Source: Harmothoe impar | Taxonomy: Eukaryota; Annelida; Polychaeta; Phyllodocida; Polynoidae | Reading direction: 5' to 3' | Assembly: GCA_947462335.1 (NCBI GenBank) | Contig: OX381708.1 | Coordinates: 930,001-994,000, forward strand | DNA: 64,000 nucleotides | Shown: positions 1 through 12,601 of the stretch, one piece after another | How the letters are laid out: the number at the start of each line of letters is the position of its first letter | Numbering within the stretch: the stretch's first letter is position 1 | The notes under the pieces: generated by a model | Database searches by the model: none | Told to the model about the DNA's origin: nothing | Seen by the model: only the letters and a program-made list of their open reading frames with translations | Position numbers and translations under genes: made by a program

Positions 1-168
1 AGCACCTGCCATCATTGTACATGTACTTATGACCCCCCCTCCCCACCTCCCTTAGCCTGTCTTATTCACCCAGCACCACCATATATGGACATCACACTAT
101 GTACCTATTAACCCCCCCCCCCCCCCCCCCCCCAGTCTGTCTTCCCCAAGCACCACTCTCCCTGCCGT

Positions 169-320
169 GATACCATATATGGACATAACTCCTGCCCTAG
201 CTGCCCGGATACCATATATGGACATAACTCCTGCCCTAGCTGCCCTGATACCATATATGGACATTACCCCTGCCATGACTACCCTGATACCATATATGGA
301 CATAACCCTTCTCCCTGCCC
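169..320. repeat. 39-bp CArG-box minisatellite, partial unit (about 4 copies)
   Basis: Units read gatACCATATATGGacat followed by aactcctgccctagctgccc or a variant. Each contains CCATATATGG, a perfect CC(A/T)6GG box. An isolated extra box lies at 79-88, before a long C-tract. Confidence 0.9.
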
Positions 321-1616
321 TATTATACAAAAACAAGAGTTAACTTTTACTTTTACTTTTTTATGAACTTATGTTAATTATGTTTTTGACCCACAGTTGA
401 CAAAGTGTGAGTTGTTCTACAGTGAAGGGCATAACTCATGAACAAAGCCTGTATTGGCTGTTCTAAGCTGTATCTATTTCTGTCAACATGTTTATGTTCA
501 CATATATAGCAGGGTTATGATTTTAGGTCTGATGCATCTTAGCCTATGAATATCTTATGAACTATTTAAGTTGCTTTGGTGTTAGCAGCTGAAAGACAGT
601 GTTTTATAAACTTTTTAATCCATTTTTCATGCCCAAACTAGTTTTCCTAAGTCTATGATATTTGATGTAGTTGCTGACAGTTTGGGTAATTATGTTGTAC
701 CCGATGTCAAGTGTAGTGTTTTTACGTTTACTTTGTCTTACCTTGTAAATGCTTTCTCTACGTGTGTGACAAGAACAGAGATTTTAGTACTGCATGTGTT
801 CAGGTAACCAGTGCTACAATGTAAAGCGCTGCTCAGAACTAGTCGTGGATTCAGCGTGTACATCCTGGGTGCCGTCTTCATTCCACGTCCTGGCGCATCC
901 AGGCACCCCCGCCCCCGCGCTCTTACACTGCCCACCAACCCCACTCTATACTATTGTATCTTCTATATTTATTTTAAAATAAAAACTATCAAACCAGTTG
1001 TGTACTTTTGCCTTAGTCTTTGAAATGAGAGAGAACAGAATGTCAGTGATTTATGCACAATGAGAATGAAACAAACAAACAATGAACACAGAGCTATGAG
1101 TCGTACACTTTATTACAGGCACCTTACACCAGTATATAAAGTTGTCCAGTAGACCACAGGAAAGGTGAACCTTCCCCGCCTCCTACCTCCTTTCTACAGT
1201 ATTTACAAATGTACAAAATAAAACATGGCAGCTCAGTTTACACAACTTTACACCCTCGACTTTTCGTCCCGTCTTCCACCTTCAAACGCATCATTTCGCT
1301 CTCCACAGCAACCCTCGTATTTGTAACTTTGGTGGAAACTTCCCAGATTTGTGTCTGAAACAAACAAAGAATCTCAATTATTACAAATGAATGCCTGAGA
1401 GGAATTTATTATTGAAAAGGTATTTGAATGTAAATAGACAACTGTTTTCAACTGGTATAATATTTAGGGATATCTTCTTACATTAATCTATAAAGCATCA
1501 TATTGAGACATACTTCCTCTAATCTGAACTAAACATTAAAGCCCTATGAACTAGAGTAGACACATGAATCATGGTAGAAGAGTTGTTAGACTGAGCAGTG
1601 CCCCAGTGTTGGGACC

Positions 1617-1810
1617 TACCGTAAATTCTCGCGTAGAAGCCGCGGCTTGTACGCGAGTCAGACTCAGCTTTCTTTTGATATCAAAACATGCCTATATAGG
1701 GTGCGGCTTATACGAGAGTTTTTGTTAGTATACTACGGTACCAAAATCGCAATATTCAGAACCCCTCTGCGGCTTATATAATTTGTCAAAGTTATATTCT
1801 CACCACTCTT
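1617..1810. mobile_element. MITE-like element replacing the JmjC exon (partial unit)
   Basis: Begins taccgtaaattctcgcgtag and contains the inverted counterpart gcggcttatacgagag, with tacggta at about 1734-1740. It belongs to the same family as the full MITE at 31636-32014 (taccgtaaaacctcgcg...). It sits exactly where U4, U5 and U7 have the 30-bp array and JmjC exon. Confidence 0.65.
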
Positions 1811-2230
1811 TTGGAATGGTCGCGTTCATACTTTAAGAACTAATCATGACCTTATACTTATTTCACAATTTGAATTAGTCAAATGAAACAAAAATTATCA
1901 TCCATGCATTTCAATTCATCATCTATACCATGATATATAAATCACACTGAGATATAAGTCACGACTATGCACGTGTGTTGGGTTGGTTTACCACGCATGT
2001 CGTCTGCACTGGATGTGGTGCCTCCCCCTGGTGTTGGTGAGGGGAAGCATTTGTGCCACTGGATTGAGGCCCACAGTGAAGGTGCAGGCCTCTCCTGGTT
2101 GGTTGATATGTGCTTCTACATGTTAAATGAACCTGGACCACAGGGGGTGCCCAGATTGGTTTCAGGGTGTTTAAAGATGTGGGTTTGGCCTTGTGGAGTG
2201 AGAATGACTTTTATAAATGGGCCCAAAAGT

Positions 2231-2734
2231 GAAATTTCCGAGTATCGCGATGTCCGCGAAAAGCGTCTTCCACTCAGTCTAGGGCTTGGCCGAGGCCAGA
2301 AATGGAATGCTGACGAAATTCTGATCGAAATGCACTATTTACATGTCCAGATCGGCCAAGATTTAATTTTTTCAATTTTTTGCCAGCCATGTGTATCTGG
2401 GTGGTAATTTTCGGTTTTTGACAAGTTATTAAAACATCTCTCATCATGATGAGAATTTATTCTGGCTCATTTGTCATTTCTAACACAATTTCAAAAAAAA
2501 TACCAAACTATTTCCACCACCCAGAACTCGTCTGGTATTCGCTGCAGAGTGTTTCTTCCCCTAATTATGCACTCACACACCCCATATTGAAAAAATCTAA
2601 CCTAGGCCGATCTGGACATGTCAATAGTCCATTTCAATCAGAATTTCGTCAGGATTCCATTTCTGGCCTCAGCCAAGCCATAAACAGCGTGCAACACGCT
2701 TTCCGCGGACATCGCGGTACTCGGAAACTTCACG
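2231..2734. repeat. ~500-bp foldback palindrome, U1
   Basis: The left arm begins gaaatttccgagtatcgcg. The right arm ends in its reverse complement (cgcggtactcggaaacttc). The centre at 2438-2453 is the perfect 16-bp palindrome tctcatcatgatgaga. Landmarks such as gaggccagaaatggaat, acatgtccagatcggcc and tctgggtggt recur in inverted order. A further direct partial copy (gaggccagaaatggaatcg...) follows at about 2769-2845. The 146- and 114-residue ORFs here are by-products. Confidence 0.9.
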
Positions 2735-2962
2735 ATAACGCGTGTTCCGCTAGACTTAGGGCATGGATGAGGCCAGAAATGGAATCGTGACAAAATTCTG
2801 ATCGAAATGCACTATTTGCACGTCCAAATCGGACAAGAATTAGATTTTTACCTGATTAATACATTAATTAAATACCGCAAGGTGTGGCGGTGTGTGCCCG
2901 GGTGAGGCGCAGCATCGGCTGACTAGGTGTGTAACTCATCTCTCCCCTTGTTGTGCCTGCAG

Positions 2963-3112
2963 GAGGGCAGGAAACTGACGCGCTACCTCGACAACAAATT
3001 GGTCAGCACCAAGGGAGAGAAGTTCACGGAGGTCAAGAACGCCGAGGAGGAGGAGCAGCGCAAGAAGACCACGGTCAACATAAAGCCGGCTAAACAGTAC
3101 CGCTTCCACTGA
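2963..3112 (+). CDS. Terminal coding exon of unidentified + strand gene, copy 1 (U1)
   Basis: The exon opens after a good acceptor (gtgcctgcag) in phase 0 and encodes 49 residues plus TGA. It starts [12 protein letters not shown], has an acidic stretch AEEEEQRKK, and ends KPAKQYRFH. The composition is charged and lysine-rich, suggesting a C-terminal tail rather than a folded domain. I do not recognise the family, and upstream exons must lie left of the window. A 3' UTR would run to AATAAA at 5093-5098. Copy 1 differs from the consensus by V to L in DNKVVST. A 30-bp segment (cgggtgaggcgc...catcggctga) flanks the exon on both sides at about 2898 and 3125, a direct duplication. The exon is the same in all seven units, which supports it being real coding sequence and not chance. 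Confidence 0.7.
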   Translation, partial: EGRKLTRYLDNKLVSTKGEKFTEVKNAEEEEQRKKTTVNIKPAKQYRFH

Positions 3113-3858
3113 CACAGGCTGCCCCGGGTGAGGCGCGGCATCGGCTGATGGTGGCGCCGTCTGGTGGTTGCGTGTGGCACTAGGGTGCAGCAGTGGCAGC
3201 AGCAGGGCGGCAGGCAGCAGGAGAGGGTCAGCTGACACACCACCGGGCCCCACACTTAGTTCTACTCCGCTACATTCAACGTAAACTCTGTTTTTGTGCT
3301 GCTGGCCTCTGCTGCCGCGGCCGCTGACGGTGCGTCTCCAGACCGCTGCACGTGGTTTTTATCTAGGTTGTTCTGTGTTCTACATCATGTCAATATACGT
3401 TGTTGTGGTGCGCAGTACCCCGCTCCTCCCCCCACTGTACCATACCGCGCTGGTAGTAACCAGGGCTTGTACCACAGTAGGAGTTACAACCTTGGCTTCC
3501 CTAGAGTTGTTCTGTCTCATATAGACCTTACTGCATTATACGTTAGACAGCGCGAGCGGTGACTACCGAGAAGGCACACGTCTGGGATTGGTGACCAGCT
3601 GTATGACAAGTTGGTGCCACATGAACAGGTTGCTGTAGGGTGGGCAGTGTGCTACATAATGTCATAATCATCATTATAGATATACTCCTTCCCCTTCCCC
3701 CCAGCACCTGCCATCATTGTACATGTACTTATGACCCCCCCCCCACCTCCCTTAGCCTGTCTTATTCACCCAGCACCACCATATATGGACATCACACTAT
3801 GTACCTATTAACCCCCCCCCCCCCCGGTCTGTCTTCCACCAGCACCACTCTCCCTGCC

Positions 3859-4440
3859 CTGATACCATATATGGACATAACTCCTGCCCTAGCTGCCCGG
3901 ATACCATATATGGACATAACTCCTGCCCTAGCTGCCCTGATACCATATATGGACATAACTCCTGCCCTAGCTGCCCTGATACCATATATGAACATAACTC
4001 CTGCCCTAGCTGCCCGGATACCATATATGGACATAACTCCTGCCCTAGCTGCCCTGATACCATATATGGACATAACTCCTGCCCTAGCTGCCCGGATACC
4101 ATATATGGACATAACTCCTGCCCTAGCTGCCCGGATACCATATATGGTCATAACTCCTGCCTAGCTGCCCTGATACCATATATGGACATAACTCCTGCCC
4201 TAGCTGCCCGGATACCATATATGGACATAACTCCTGCCCTAGCTGCCCTGATACCATATATGGACATAACTCCTGCCCTAGCTGCCCTGATACCATATAT
4301 GGACATAACTCCTGCCCTAGCTGCCCTGATACCATATATGGACATTGCCCCTGCCATGACTACCCTGATACCATATATGGACATTGCCCCTGCCATGACT
4401 ACCCTGATACCATATATGGACATAACCCTTCTCCCTGCCC
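3859..4440. repeat. 39-bp CArG-box minisatellite, U1 (about 15 copies)
   Basis: Same 39-bp unit. Most repeats carry the perfect CCATATATGG palindrome; the fourth reads ccatatatga and is broken. Because 39 is divisible by 3 and the units lack stops, long artefactual ORFs (IPYMDITPALAAL repeats) appear on both strands. Confidence 0.92.
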
Positions 4441-5731
4441 TATTATACAAAAACGAGAGTTAACTTTTACTTTTACTTTTTTATGAACTTATGTTAATTA
4501 TGTTTTTGACCCACAGTTGACAAAGTGTGAGTTGTTCTACAGTGAAGGGCATAACTCATGAACAAAGCCTGTATTGGCTGTTCTAAGCTGTATCTATTTC
4601 TGTCAACATGTTCACATATATAGCAGGGTTATGATTTTAGGCCTGATGTATCTTAGCCTCATGAATATCTTTTGAACTATTTAAGTTGCTTTGATGTTGG
4701 CAGCTGAAAGACAGTGTTTTATAAACTTTTTAATCTATTTTTCATGCCCAAACTAGTTTTCCTAAGTCTATGATATTTGATGTAGTTGCTGACAGTTTGA
4801 GTAATTATGTTGTAACCGATGTCAAGTGTAGTGTTTTTACGTTTACTTTGTCTTACCTTGTAAATGCTTTCTCCACGTGTGCGACAAGAACAGAGATGTT
4901 AGTACTGCATGTGTTCAGGTAACCAGTGCTACAATGTAAAGCGCTGCTCAGAACTAGACGTGGATTCAGCGTGTACATGCTGGGTGCCATCTTCATTCCA
5001 CGTCCTGCCGCATCCAGGCACCCCCGCCCCCGCGCTCTTACACTGCCCACCCCCCCCACTCTATACTATTGTATCTTCTATATTTATTTTAAAATAAAAA
5101 CTATCAAACCAGTTGTGTACTTTTGCCTTAGTCTTTGGAATGAGAGAGAACAGAATGTCAGTGATTTATGCACAATGAGAATGAAACAAACAAACAATGA
5201 ACACAGAGCTATGAGTTGTACACTTTATTACAGGCACCTTACACCAGTATATAAAGTTGTCCAGTAGACCACAGGAAAGGTGAACCTTCCCCGCCTCCTA
5301 CCTCCTTTCTACAGTATTTACAAATGTACAAAATAAAACATGGCAGCTCAGTTTACACAACTTTACACCCTCGACTTTTCGTCCCGTCTTCCACCTTCAA
5401 ACGCATCATTTCGCTCTCCACAGCAACCCTCGTATTTGTAACTTTGGTGGAAACTTCCCAGATTTGTGTCTGAAACAAACAAAGAATCTCAATTATTACA
5501 AATGAATGCCTGAGAGGAATTTATTATTGAAAAGGTATTTGAATGTAAATAGACAACTGTTTTCAACTGGTATAATATTTAGGGATATCTTCTTACATTA
5601 ATCTATAAAGCATCATATTGAGACATACTTCCTCTAATCTGAACTAAACATTAAAGCCCTATGAACTAGAGTAGACACATGAATCATGGTAGAAGAGTTG
5701 TTAGACTGAGCAGTGCCCCAGTGTTGGGACC

Positions 5732-5925
5732 TACCGTAAATTCTCGCGTAGAAGCCGCGGCTTGTACGCGAGTCAGACTCAGCTTTCTTTTGATATCAAA
5801 ACATGCCTATATAGGGTGCGGCTTATACGAGAGTTTTTGTTAGTATACTACGGTACCAAAATCGCAATATTCAGAACCCCTCTGCGGCTTATATAATTTG
5901 TCAAAGTTATATTCTCACCACTCTT
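5732..5925. mobile_element. MITE-like element replacing the JmjC exon, U1
   Basis: Identical in position and sequence to the 1617-1810 copy. Confidence 0.65.
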
Positions 5926-6345
5926 TTGGAATGGTCGCGTTCATACTTTAAGAACTAATCATGACCTTATACTTATTTCACAATTTGAATTAGTCAAATG
6001 AAACAAAAATTATCATCCATGCATTTCAATTCATCATCTATACCATGATATATAAATCACACTGAGATATAAGTCACGACTATGCACGTGTGTTGGGTTG
6101 GTTTACCACGCATGTCGTCTGCACTGGATGTGGTGCCTCCCCCTGGTGTTGGTGAGGGGAAGCATTTGTGCCACTGGATTGAGGCCCACAGTGAAGGTGC
6201 AGGCCTCTCCTGGTTGGTTGATATGTGCTTCTACATGTTAAATGAACCTGGACCACAGGGGGTGCCCAGATTGGTTTCAGGGTGTTTAAAGATGTGGGTT
6301 TGGCCTTGTGGAGTGAGAATGACTTTTATAAATGGGCCCAAAAGT

Positions 6346-6849
6346 GAAATTTCCGAGTATCGCGATGTCCGCGAAAAGCGTCTTCCACTCAGTCTAGGGC
6401 TTGGCCGAGGCCAGAAATGGAATGCTGACGAAATTCTGATCGAAATGCACTATTTACATGTCCAGATCGGCCAAGATTTAATTTTTTCAATTTTTTGCCA
6501 GCCATGTGTATCTGGGTGGTAATTTTCGGTTTTTGACAAGTTATTAAAACATCTCTCATCATGATGAGAATTTATTCTGGCTCATTTGTCATTTCTAACA
6601 CAATTTCAAAAAAAATACCAAACTATTTCCACCACCCAGAACTCGTCTGGTATTCGCTGCAGAGTGTTTCTTCCCCTAATTATGCACTCACACACCCCAT
6701 ATTGAAAAAATCTAACCTAGGCCGATCTGGACATGTCAATAGTCCATTTCAATCAGAATTTCGTCAGGATTCCATTTCTGGCCTCAGCCAAGCCATAAAC
6801 AGCGTGCAACACGCTTTCCGCGGACATCGCGGTACTCGGAAACTTCACG
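6346..6849. repeat. ~500-bp foldback palindrome, U2
   Basis: Same inverted repeat as in U1, with the same central 16-bp palindrome. Confidence 0.9.
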
Positions 6850-7077
6850 ATAACGCGTGTTCCGCTAGACTTAGGGCATGGATGAGGCCAGAAATGGAAT
6901 CGTGACAAAATTCTGATCGAAATGCACTATTTGCACGTCCAAATCGGACAAGAATTAGATTTTTACCTGATTTATACATTAATTAAATACCGCAAGGTGT
7001 GGCGGTGTGTGCCCGGGTGAGGCGCAGCATCGGCTGACTAGGTGTGTAACTCATCTCTCCCCTTGTTGTGCCTGCAG

Positions 7078-7227
7078 GAGGGCAGGAAACTGACGCGCTA
7101 CCTCGACAACAAAGTGGTCAGCACCAAGGGAGAGAAGTTCACGGAGGTCAAGAACGCCGAGGAGGAGGAGCAGCGCAAGAAGACCACGGTCAACATAAAG
7201 CCGGCTAAACAGTACCGCTTCCACTGA
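7078..7227 (+). CDS. Terminal coding exon of unidentified + gene, copy 2 (U2)
   Basis: Intact copy of the 49-residue C-terminal exon with the tgcag acceptor and TGA stop. It encodes the apparent consensus (DNKVVST). Whether it is spliced into mRNA is unknown; a transcript entering from the left would meet copy 1 and its poly(A) signal first. Confidence 0.55.
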   Translation, partial: EGRKLTRYLDNKVVSTKGEKFTEVKNAEEEEQRKKTTVNIKPAKQYRFH

Positions 7228-7979
7228 CACAGGCTGCCCCGGGTGAGGCGCGGCATCGGCTGATGGTGGCGCCGTCTGGTGGTTGCGTGTGGCACTAGGG
7301 TGCAGCAGTGGCAGCAGCAGGGCGGCAGGCAGCAGGAGAGGGTCAGCTGACACACCACCGGGCCCCACACTTAGTTCTACTCCGCTACATTCAACGTAAA
7401 CTCTGTTTTTGTGCTGCTGGCCTCTGCTGCCGCGGCCGCTGACGGTGCGTCTCCAGACCGCTGCACGTGGTTTTTATCTAGGTTGTTCTGTGTTCTACAT
7501 CATGTCAATATACGTTGTTGTGGTGCGCAGTACCCCGCTCCTCCCCCCACTGTACCATACCGCGCTGGTAGTAACCAGGACTTGTACCACAGTAGGAGTT
7601 ACAACCTTGGCTTCCCTAGAGTTGTTCTGTCTCATATAGACCTTACTGCATTATACGTTAGACAGCGCGAGCGGTGACTACCGAGAAGGCACACGTCTGG
7701 GATTGGTGACCAGCTGTATGACAAGTTGGTGCCACATGAACAGGTTGCTGTAGGGTGGGCAGTGTGCTACATAATGTCATAATCATCATTATAGATATAC
7801 TCCTTCCCCTTCCCCCCAGCACCTGCCATCATTGTACATGTACTTATGACCCCCCCCCCCCACCTCCCTTAGCCTGTCTTATTCACCCAGCACCACCATA
7901 TATGGACATCACACTATGTACCTATTAACCCCCCCCCCCCCCCCCGGTCTGTCTTCCACCAGCACCACTCTCCCTGCCC

Positions 7980-8600
7980 TGATACCATATATGGACATAA
8001 CTCCTGCCCTAGCTGCCCGGATACCATATATGGACATAACTCCTGCCCTAGCTGCCCTGATACCATATATGGACATAACTCCTGCCCTAGCTGCCCTGAT
8101 ACCATATATGAACATAACTCCTGCCCTAGCTGCCCGGATACCATATATGGACATAACTCCTGCCCTAGCTGCCCTGATACCATATATGGACATAACTCCT
8201 GCCCTAGCTGCCCGGATACCATATATGGACATAACTCCTGCCCTAGCTGCCCGGATACCATATATGGTCATAACTCCTGCCTAGCTGCCCTGATACCATA
8301 TATGGACATAACTCCTGCCCTAGCTGCCCGGATACCATATATGGACATAACTCCTGCCCTAGCTGCCCTGATACCATATATGGACATAACTCCTGCCCTA
8401 GCTGCCCTGATACCATATATGGACATAACTCCTGCCCTAGCTGCCCTGATACCATATATGGACATAACTCCTGCCCTAGCTGCCCTGATACCATATATGG
8501 ACATAACTCCTGCCCTAGCTGCCCTGATACCATATATGGACATTGCCCCTGCCATGACTACCCTGATACCATATATGGACATAACCCTTCTCCCTGCCCT
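7980..8600. repeat. 39-bp CArG-box minisatellite, U2 (about 16 copies)
   Basis: Same unit as in U1 with one extra repeat net, showing copy-number change between otherwise near-identical duplicates. Confidence 0.92.
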
Positions 8601-9890
8601 ATTATACAAAAACGAGAGTTAACTTTTACTTTTACTTTTTTATGAACTTATGTTAATTATGTTTTTGACCCACAGTTGACAAAGTGTGAGTTGTTCTACA
8701 GTGAAGGGCATAACTCATGAACAAAGCCTGTATTGGCTGTTCTAAGCTGTATCTATTTCTGTCAACATGTTCACATATATAGCAGGGTTATGATTTTAGG
8801 CCTGATGTATCTTAGCCTCATGAATATCTTTTGAACTATTTAAGTTGCTTTGATGTTGGCAGCTGAAAGACAGTGTTTTATAAACTTTTTAATCTATTTT
8901 TCATGCCCAAACTAGTTTTCCTAAGTCTATGATATTTGATGTAGTTGCTGACAGTTTGAGTAATTATGTTGTAACCGATGTCAAGTGTAGTGTTTTTACG
9001 TTTACTTTGTCTTACCTTGTAAATGCTTTCTCCACGTGTGCGACAAGAACAGAGATGTTAGTACTGCATGTGTTCAGGTAACCAGTGCTACAATGTAAAG
9101 CGCTGCTCAGAACTAGACGTGGATTCAGCGTGTACATGCTGGGTGCCATCTTCATTCCACGTCCTGCCGCATCCAGGCACCCCCGCCCCCGCGCTCTTAC
9201 ACTGCCCACCAACCCCACTCTATACTATTGTATCTTCTATATTTATTTTAAAATAAAAACTATCAAACCAGTTGTGTACTTTTGCCTTAGTCTTTGGAAT
9301 GAGAGAGAACAGAATGTCAGTGATTTATGCACAATGAGAATGAAACAAACAAACAATGAACACAGAGCTATGAGTTGTACACTTTATTACAGGCACCTTA
9401 CACCAGTATATAAAGTTGTCCAGTAGACCACAGGAAAGGTGAACCTTCCCCGCCTCCTACCTCCTTTCTACAGTATTTACAAATGTACAAAATAAAACAT
9501 GGCAGCTCAGTTTACACAACTTTACACCCTCGACTTTTCGTCCCGTCTTCCACCTTCAAACGCATCATTTCGCTCTCCACAGCAACCCTCGTATTTGTAA
9601 CTTTGGTGGAAACTTCCCAGATTTGTGTCTGAAACAAACAAAGAATCTCAATTATTACAAATGAATGCCTGAGAGGAATTTATTATTGAAAAGGTATTTG
9701 AATGTAAATAGACAACTGTTTTCAACTGGTATAATATTTAGGGATATCTTCTTACATTAATCTATAAAGCATCATATTGAGACATACTTCCTCTAATCTG
9801 AACTAAACATTAAAGCCCTATGAACTAGAGTAGACACATGAATCATGGTAGAAGAGTTGTTAGACTGAGCAGTGCCCCAGTGTTGGGACC

Positions 9891-10084
9891 TACCGTAAAT
9901 TCTCGCGTAGAAGCCGCGGCTTGTACGCGAGTCAGACTCAGCTTTCTTTTGATATCAAAACATGCCTATATAGGGTGCGGCTTATACGAGAGTTTTTGTT
10001 AGTATACTACGGTACCAAAATCGCAATATTCAGAACCCCTCTGCGGCTTATATAATTTGTCAAAGTTATATTCTCACCACTCTT
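9891..10084. mobile_element. MITE-like element replacing the JmjC exon, U2
   Basis: Identical in position and sequence to the 1617-1810 copy. Confidence 0.65.
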
Positions 10085-10504
10085 TTGGAATGGTCGCGTT
10101 CATACTTTAAGAACTAATCATGACCTTATACTTATTTCACAATTTGAATTAGTCAAATGAAACAAAAATTATCATCCATGCATTTCAATTCATCATCTAT
10201 ACCATGATATATAAATCACACTGAGATATAAGTCACGACTATGCACGTGTGTTGGGTTGGTTTACCACGCATGTCGTCTGCACTGGATGTGGTGCCTCCC
10301 CCTGGTGTTGGTGAGGGGAAGCATTTGTGCCACTGGATTGAGGCCCACAGTGAAGGTGCAGGCCTCTCCTGGTTGGTTGATATGTGCTTCTACATGTTAA
10401 ATGAACCTGGACCACAGGGGGTGCCCAGATTGGTTTCAGGGTGTTTAAAGATGTGGGTTTGGCCTTGTGGAGTGAGAATGACTTTTATAAATGGGCCCAA
10501 AAGT

Positions 10505-11008
10505 GAAATTTCCGAGTATCGCGATGTCCGCGAAAAGCGTCTTCCACTCAGTCTAGGGCTTGGCCGAGGCCAGAAATGGAATGCTGACGAAATTCTGATC
10601 GAAATGCACTATTTACATGTCCAGATCGGCCAAGATTTAATTTTTTCAATTTTTTGCCAGCCATGTGTATCTGGGTGGTAATTTTCGGTTTTTGACAAGT
10701 TATTAAAACATCTCTCATCATGATGAGAATTTATTCTGGCTCATTTGTCATTTCTAACACAATTTCAAAAAAAATACCAAACTATTTCCACCACCCAGAA
10801 CTCGTCTGGTATTCGCTGCAGAGTGTTTCTTCCCCTAATTATGCACTCACACACCCCATATTGAAAAAATCTAACCTAGGCCGATCTGGACATGTCAATA
10901 GTCCATTTCAATCAGAATTTCGTCAGGATTCCATTTCTGGCCTCAGCCAAGCCATAAACAGCGTGCAACACGCTTTCCGCGGACATCGCGGTACTCGGAA
11001 ACTTCACG
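10505..11008. repeat. ~500-bp foldback palindrome, U3
   Basis: Same inverted repeat as in U1. Confidence 0.9.
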
Positions 11009-11236
11009 ATAACGCGTGTTCCGCTAGACTTAGGGCATGGATGAGGCCAGAAATGGAATCGTGACAAAATTCTGATCGAAATGCACTATTTGCACGTCCA
11101 AATCGGACAAGAATTAGATTTTTACCTGATTAATACATTAATTAAATACCGCAAGGTGTGGCGGTGTGTGCCCGGGTGAGGCGCAGCATCGGCTGACTAG
11201 GTGTGTAACTCATCTCTCCCCTTGTTGTGCCTGCAG

Positions 11237-11386
11237 GAGGGCAGGAAACTGACGCGCTACCTCGACAACAAAGTGGTCAGCACCAAGGGAGAGAAGTTCA
11301 CGGAGGTCAAGAACGCCGAGGAGGAGGAGCAGCGCAAGAAGACCACGGTCAACATAAAGCCGGCTAAACAGTACCGCTTCCACTGA
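11237..11386 (+). CDS. Terminal coding exon of unidentified + gene, copy 3 (U3)
   Basis: Intact, with a consensus protein sequence, tgcag acceptor and TGA stop. It is part of the tandem array and its use as an alternative last exon is unproven. Confidence 0.55.
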   Translation, partial: EGRKLTRYLDNKVVSTKGEKFTEVKNAEEEEQRKKTTVNIKPAKQYRFH

Positions 11387-12137
11387 CACAGGCTGCCCCG
11401 GGTGAGGCGCGGCATCGGCTGATGGTGGCGCCGTCTGGTGGTTGCGTGTGGCACTAGGGTGCAGCAGTGGCAGCAGCAGGGCGGCAGGCAGCAGGAGAGG
11501 GTCAGCTGACACACCACCGGGCCCCACACTTAGTTCTACTCCGCTACATTCAACGTAAACTCTGTTTTTGTGCTGCTGGCCTCTGCTGCCGCGGCCGCTG
11601 ACGGTGCGTCTCCAGACCGCTGCACGTGGTTTTTATCTAGGTTGTTCTGTGTTCTACATCATGTCAATATACGTTGTTGTGGTGCGCAGTACCCCGCTCC
11701 TCCCCCCACTGTACCATACCGCGCTGGTAGTAACCAGGGCTTGTACCACAGTAGGAGTTACAACCTTGGCTTCCCTAGAGTTGTTCTGTCTCATATAGAC
11801 CTTACTGCATTATACCTTAGACAGCGCGAGCGGTGACTACCGAGAAGGCACACGTCTGGGATTGGTGACCAGCTGTATGACAAGTTGGTGCCACATGAAC
11901 AGGTTGCTGTAGGGTGGGCAGTGTGCTACATAATGTCATAATCATCATTATAGATATACTCCTTCCCCTTCCCCCCAGCACCTGCCATCATTGTACATGT
12001 ACTTATGACCCCCCCCCCCCCACCTCCCTTAGCCTGTCTTATTCACCCAGCACCACCATATATGGACATCACACTATGTACCTATTAACCCCCCCCCCCC
12101 CCGGTCTGTCTTCCACCAGCACCACTCTCCCTGCCCT

Positions 12138-12601
12138 GATACCATATATGGACATAACTCCTGCCCTAGCTGCCCGGATACCATATATGGACATAACTCC
12201 TGCCCTAGCTGCCCTGATACCATATATGGACATAACTCCTGCCCTAGCTGCCCTGATACCATATATGAACATAACTCCTGCCCTAGCTGCCCGGATACCA
12301 TATATGGACATAACTCCTGCCCTAGCTGCCCTGATACCATATATGGACATAACTCCTGCCCTAGCTGCCCTGATACCATATATGGACATAACTCCTGCCC
12401 TAGCTGCCCTGATACCATATATGGACATAACTCCTGCCCTAGCTGCCCTGATACCATATATGGACATAACTCCTGCCCTAGCTGCCCTGATACCATATAT
12501 GGACATAACTCCTGCCCTAGCTGCCCTGATACCATATATGGACATTGCCCCTGCCATGACTACCCTGATACCATATATGGACATAACCCTTCTCCCTGCC
12601 C
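12138..12601. repeat. 39-bp CArG-box minisatellite, U3 (about 12 copies)
   Basis: Same unit. The degenerate fourth repeat (ccatatatga) is shared with U1 and U2, so these arrays descend from one array. Confidence 0.92.

Noticed and set aside
1967..2407. 146-residue ORF (MHVCWVGLPRMSS...) present in six or seven units
   Set aside because: Conserved only because the whole unit is duplicated. Half of it lies in the foldback arm, U7 reads through the stop, and there is no family resemblance.
2936..3255. 105- and 90-residue - strand ORFs over the + gene exon
   Set aside because: Antisense shadows of the exon. The leucine- and cysteine-rich composition follows from the GC-rich + frame.
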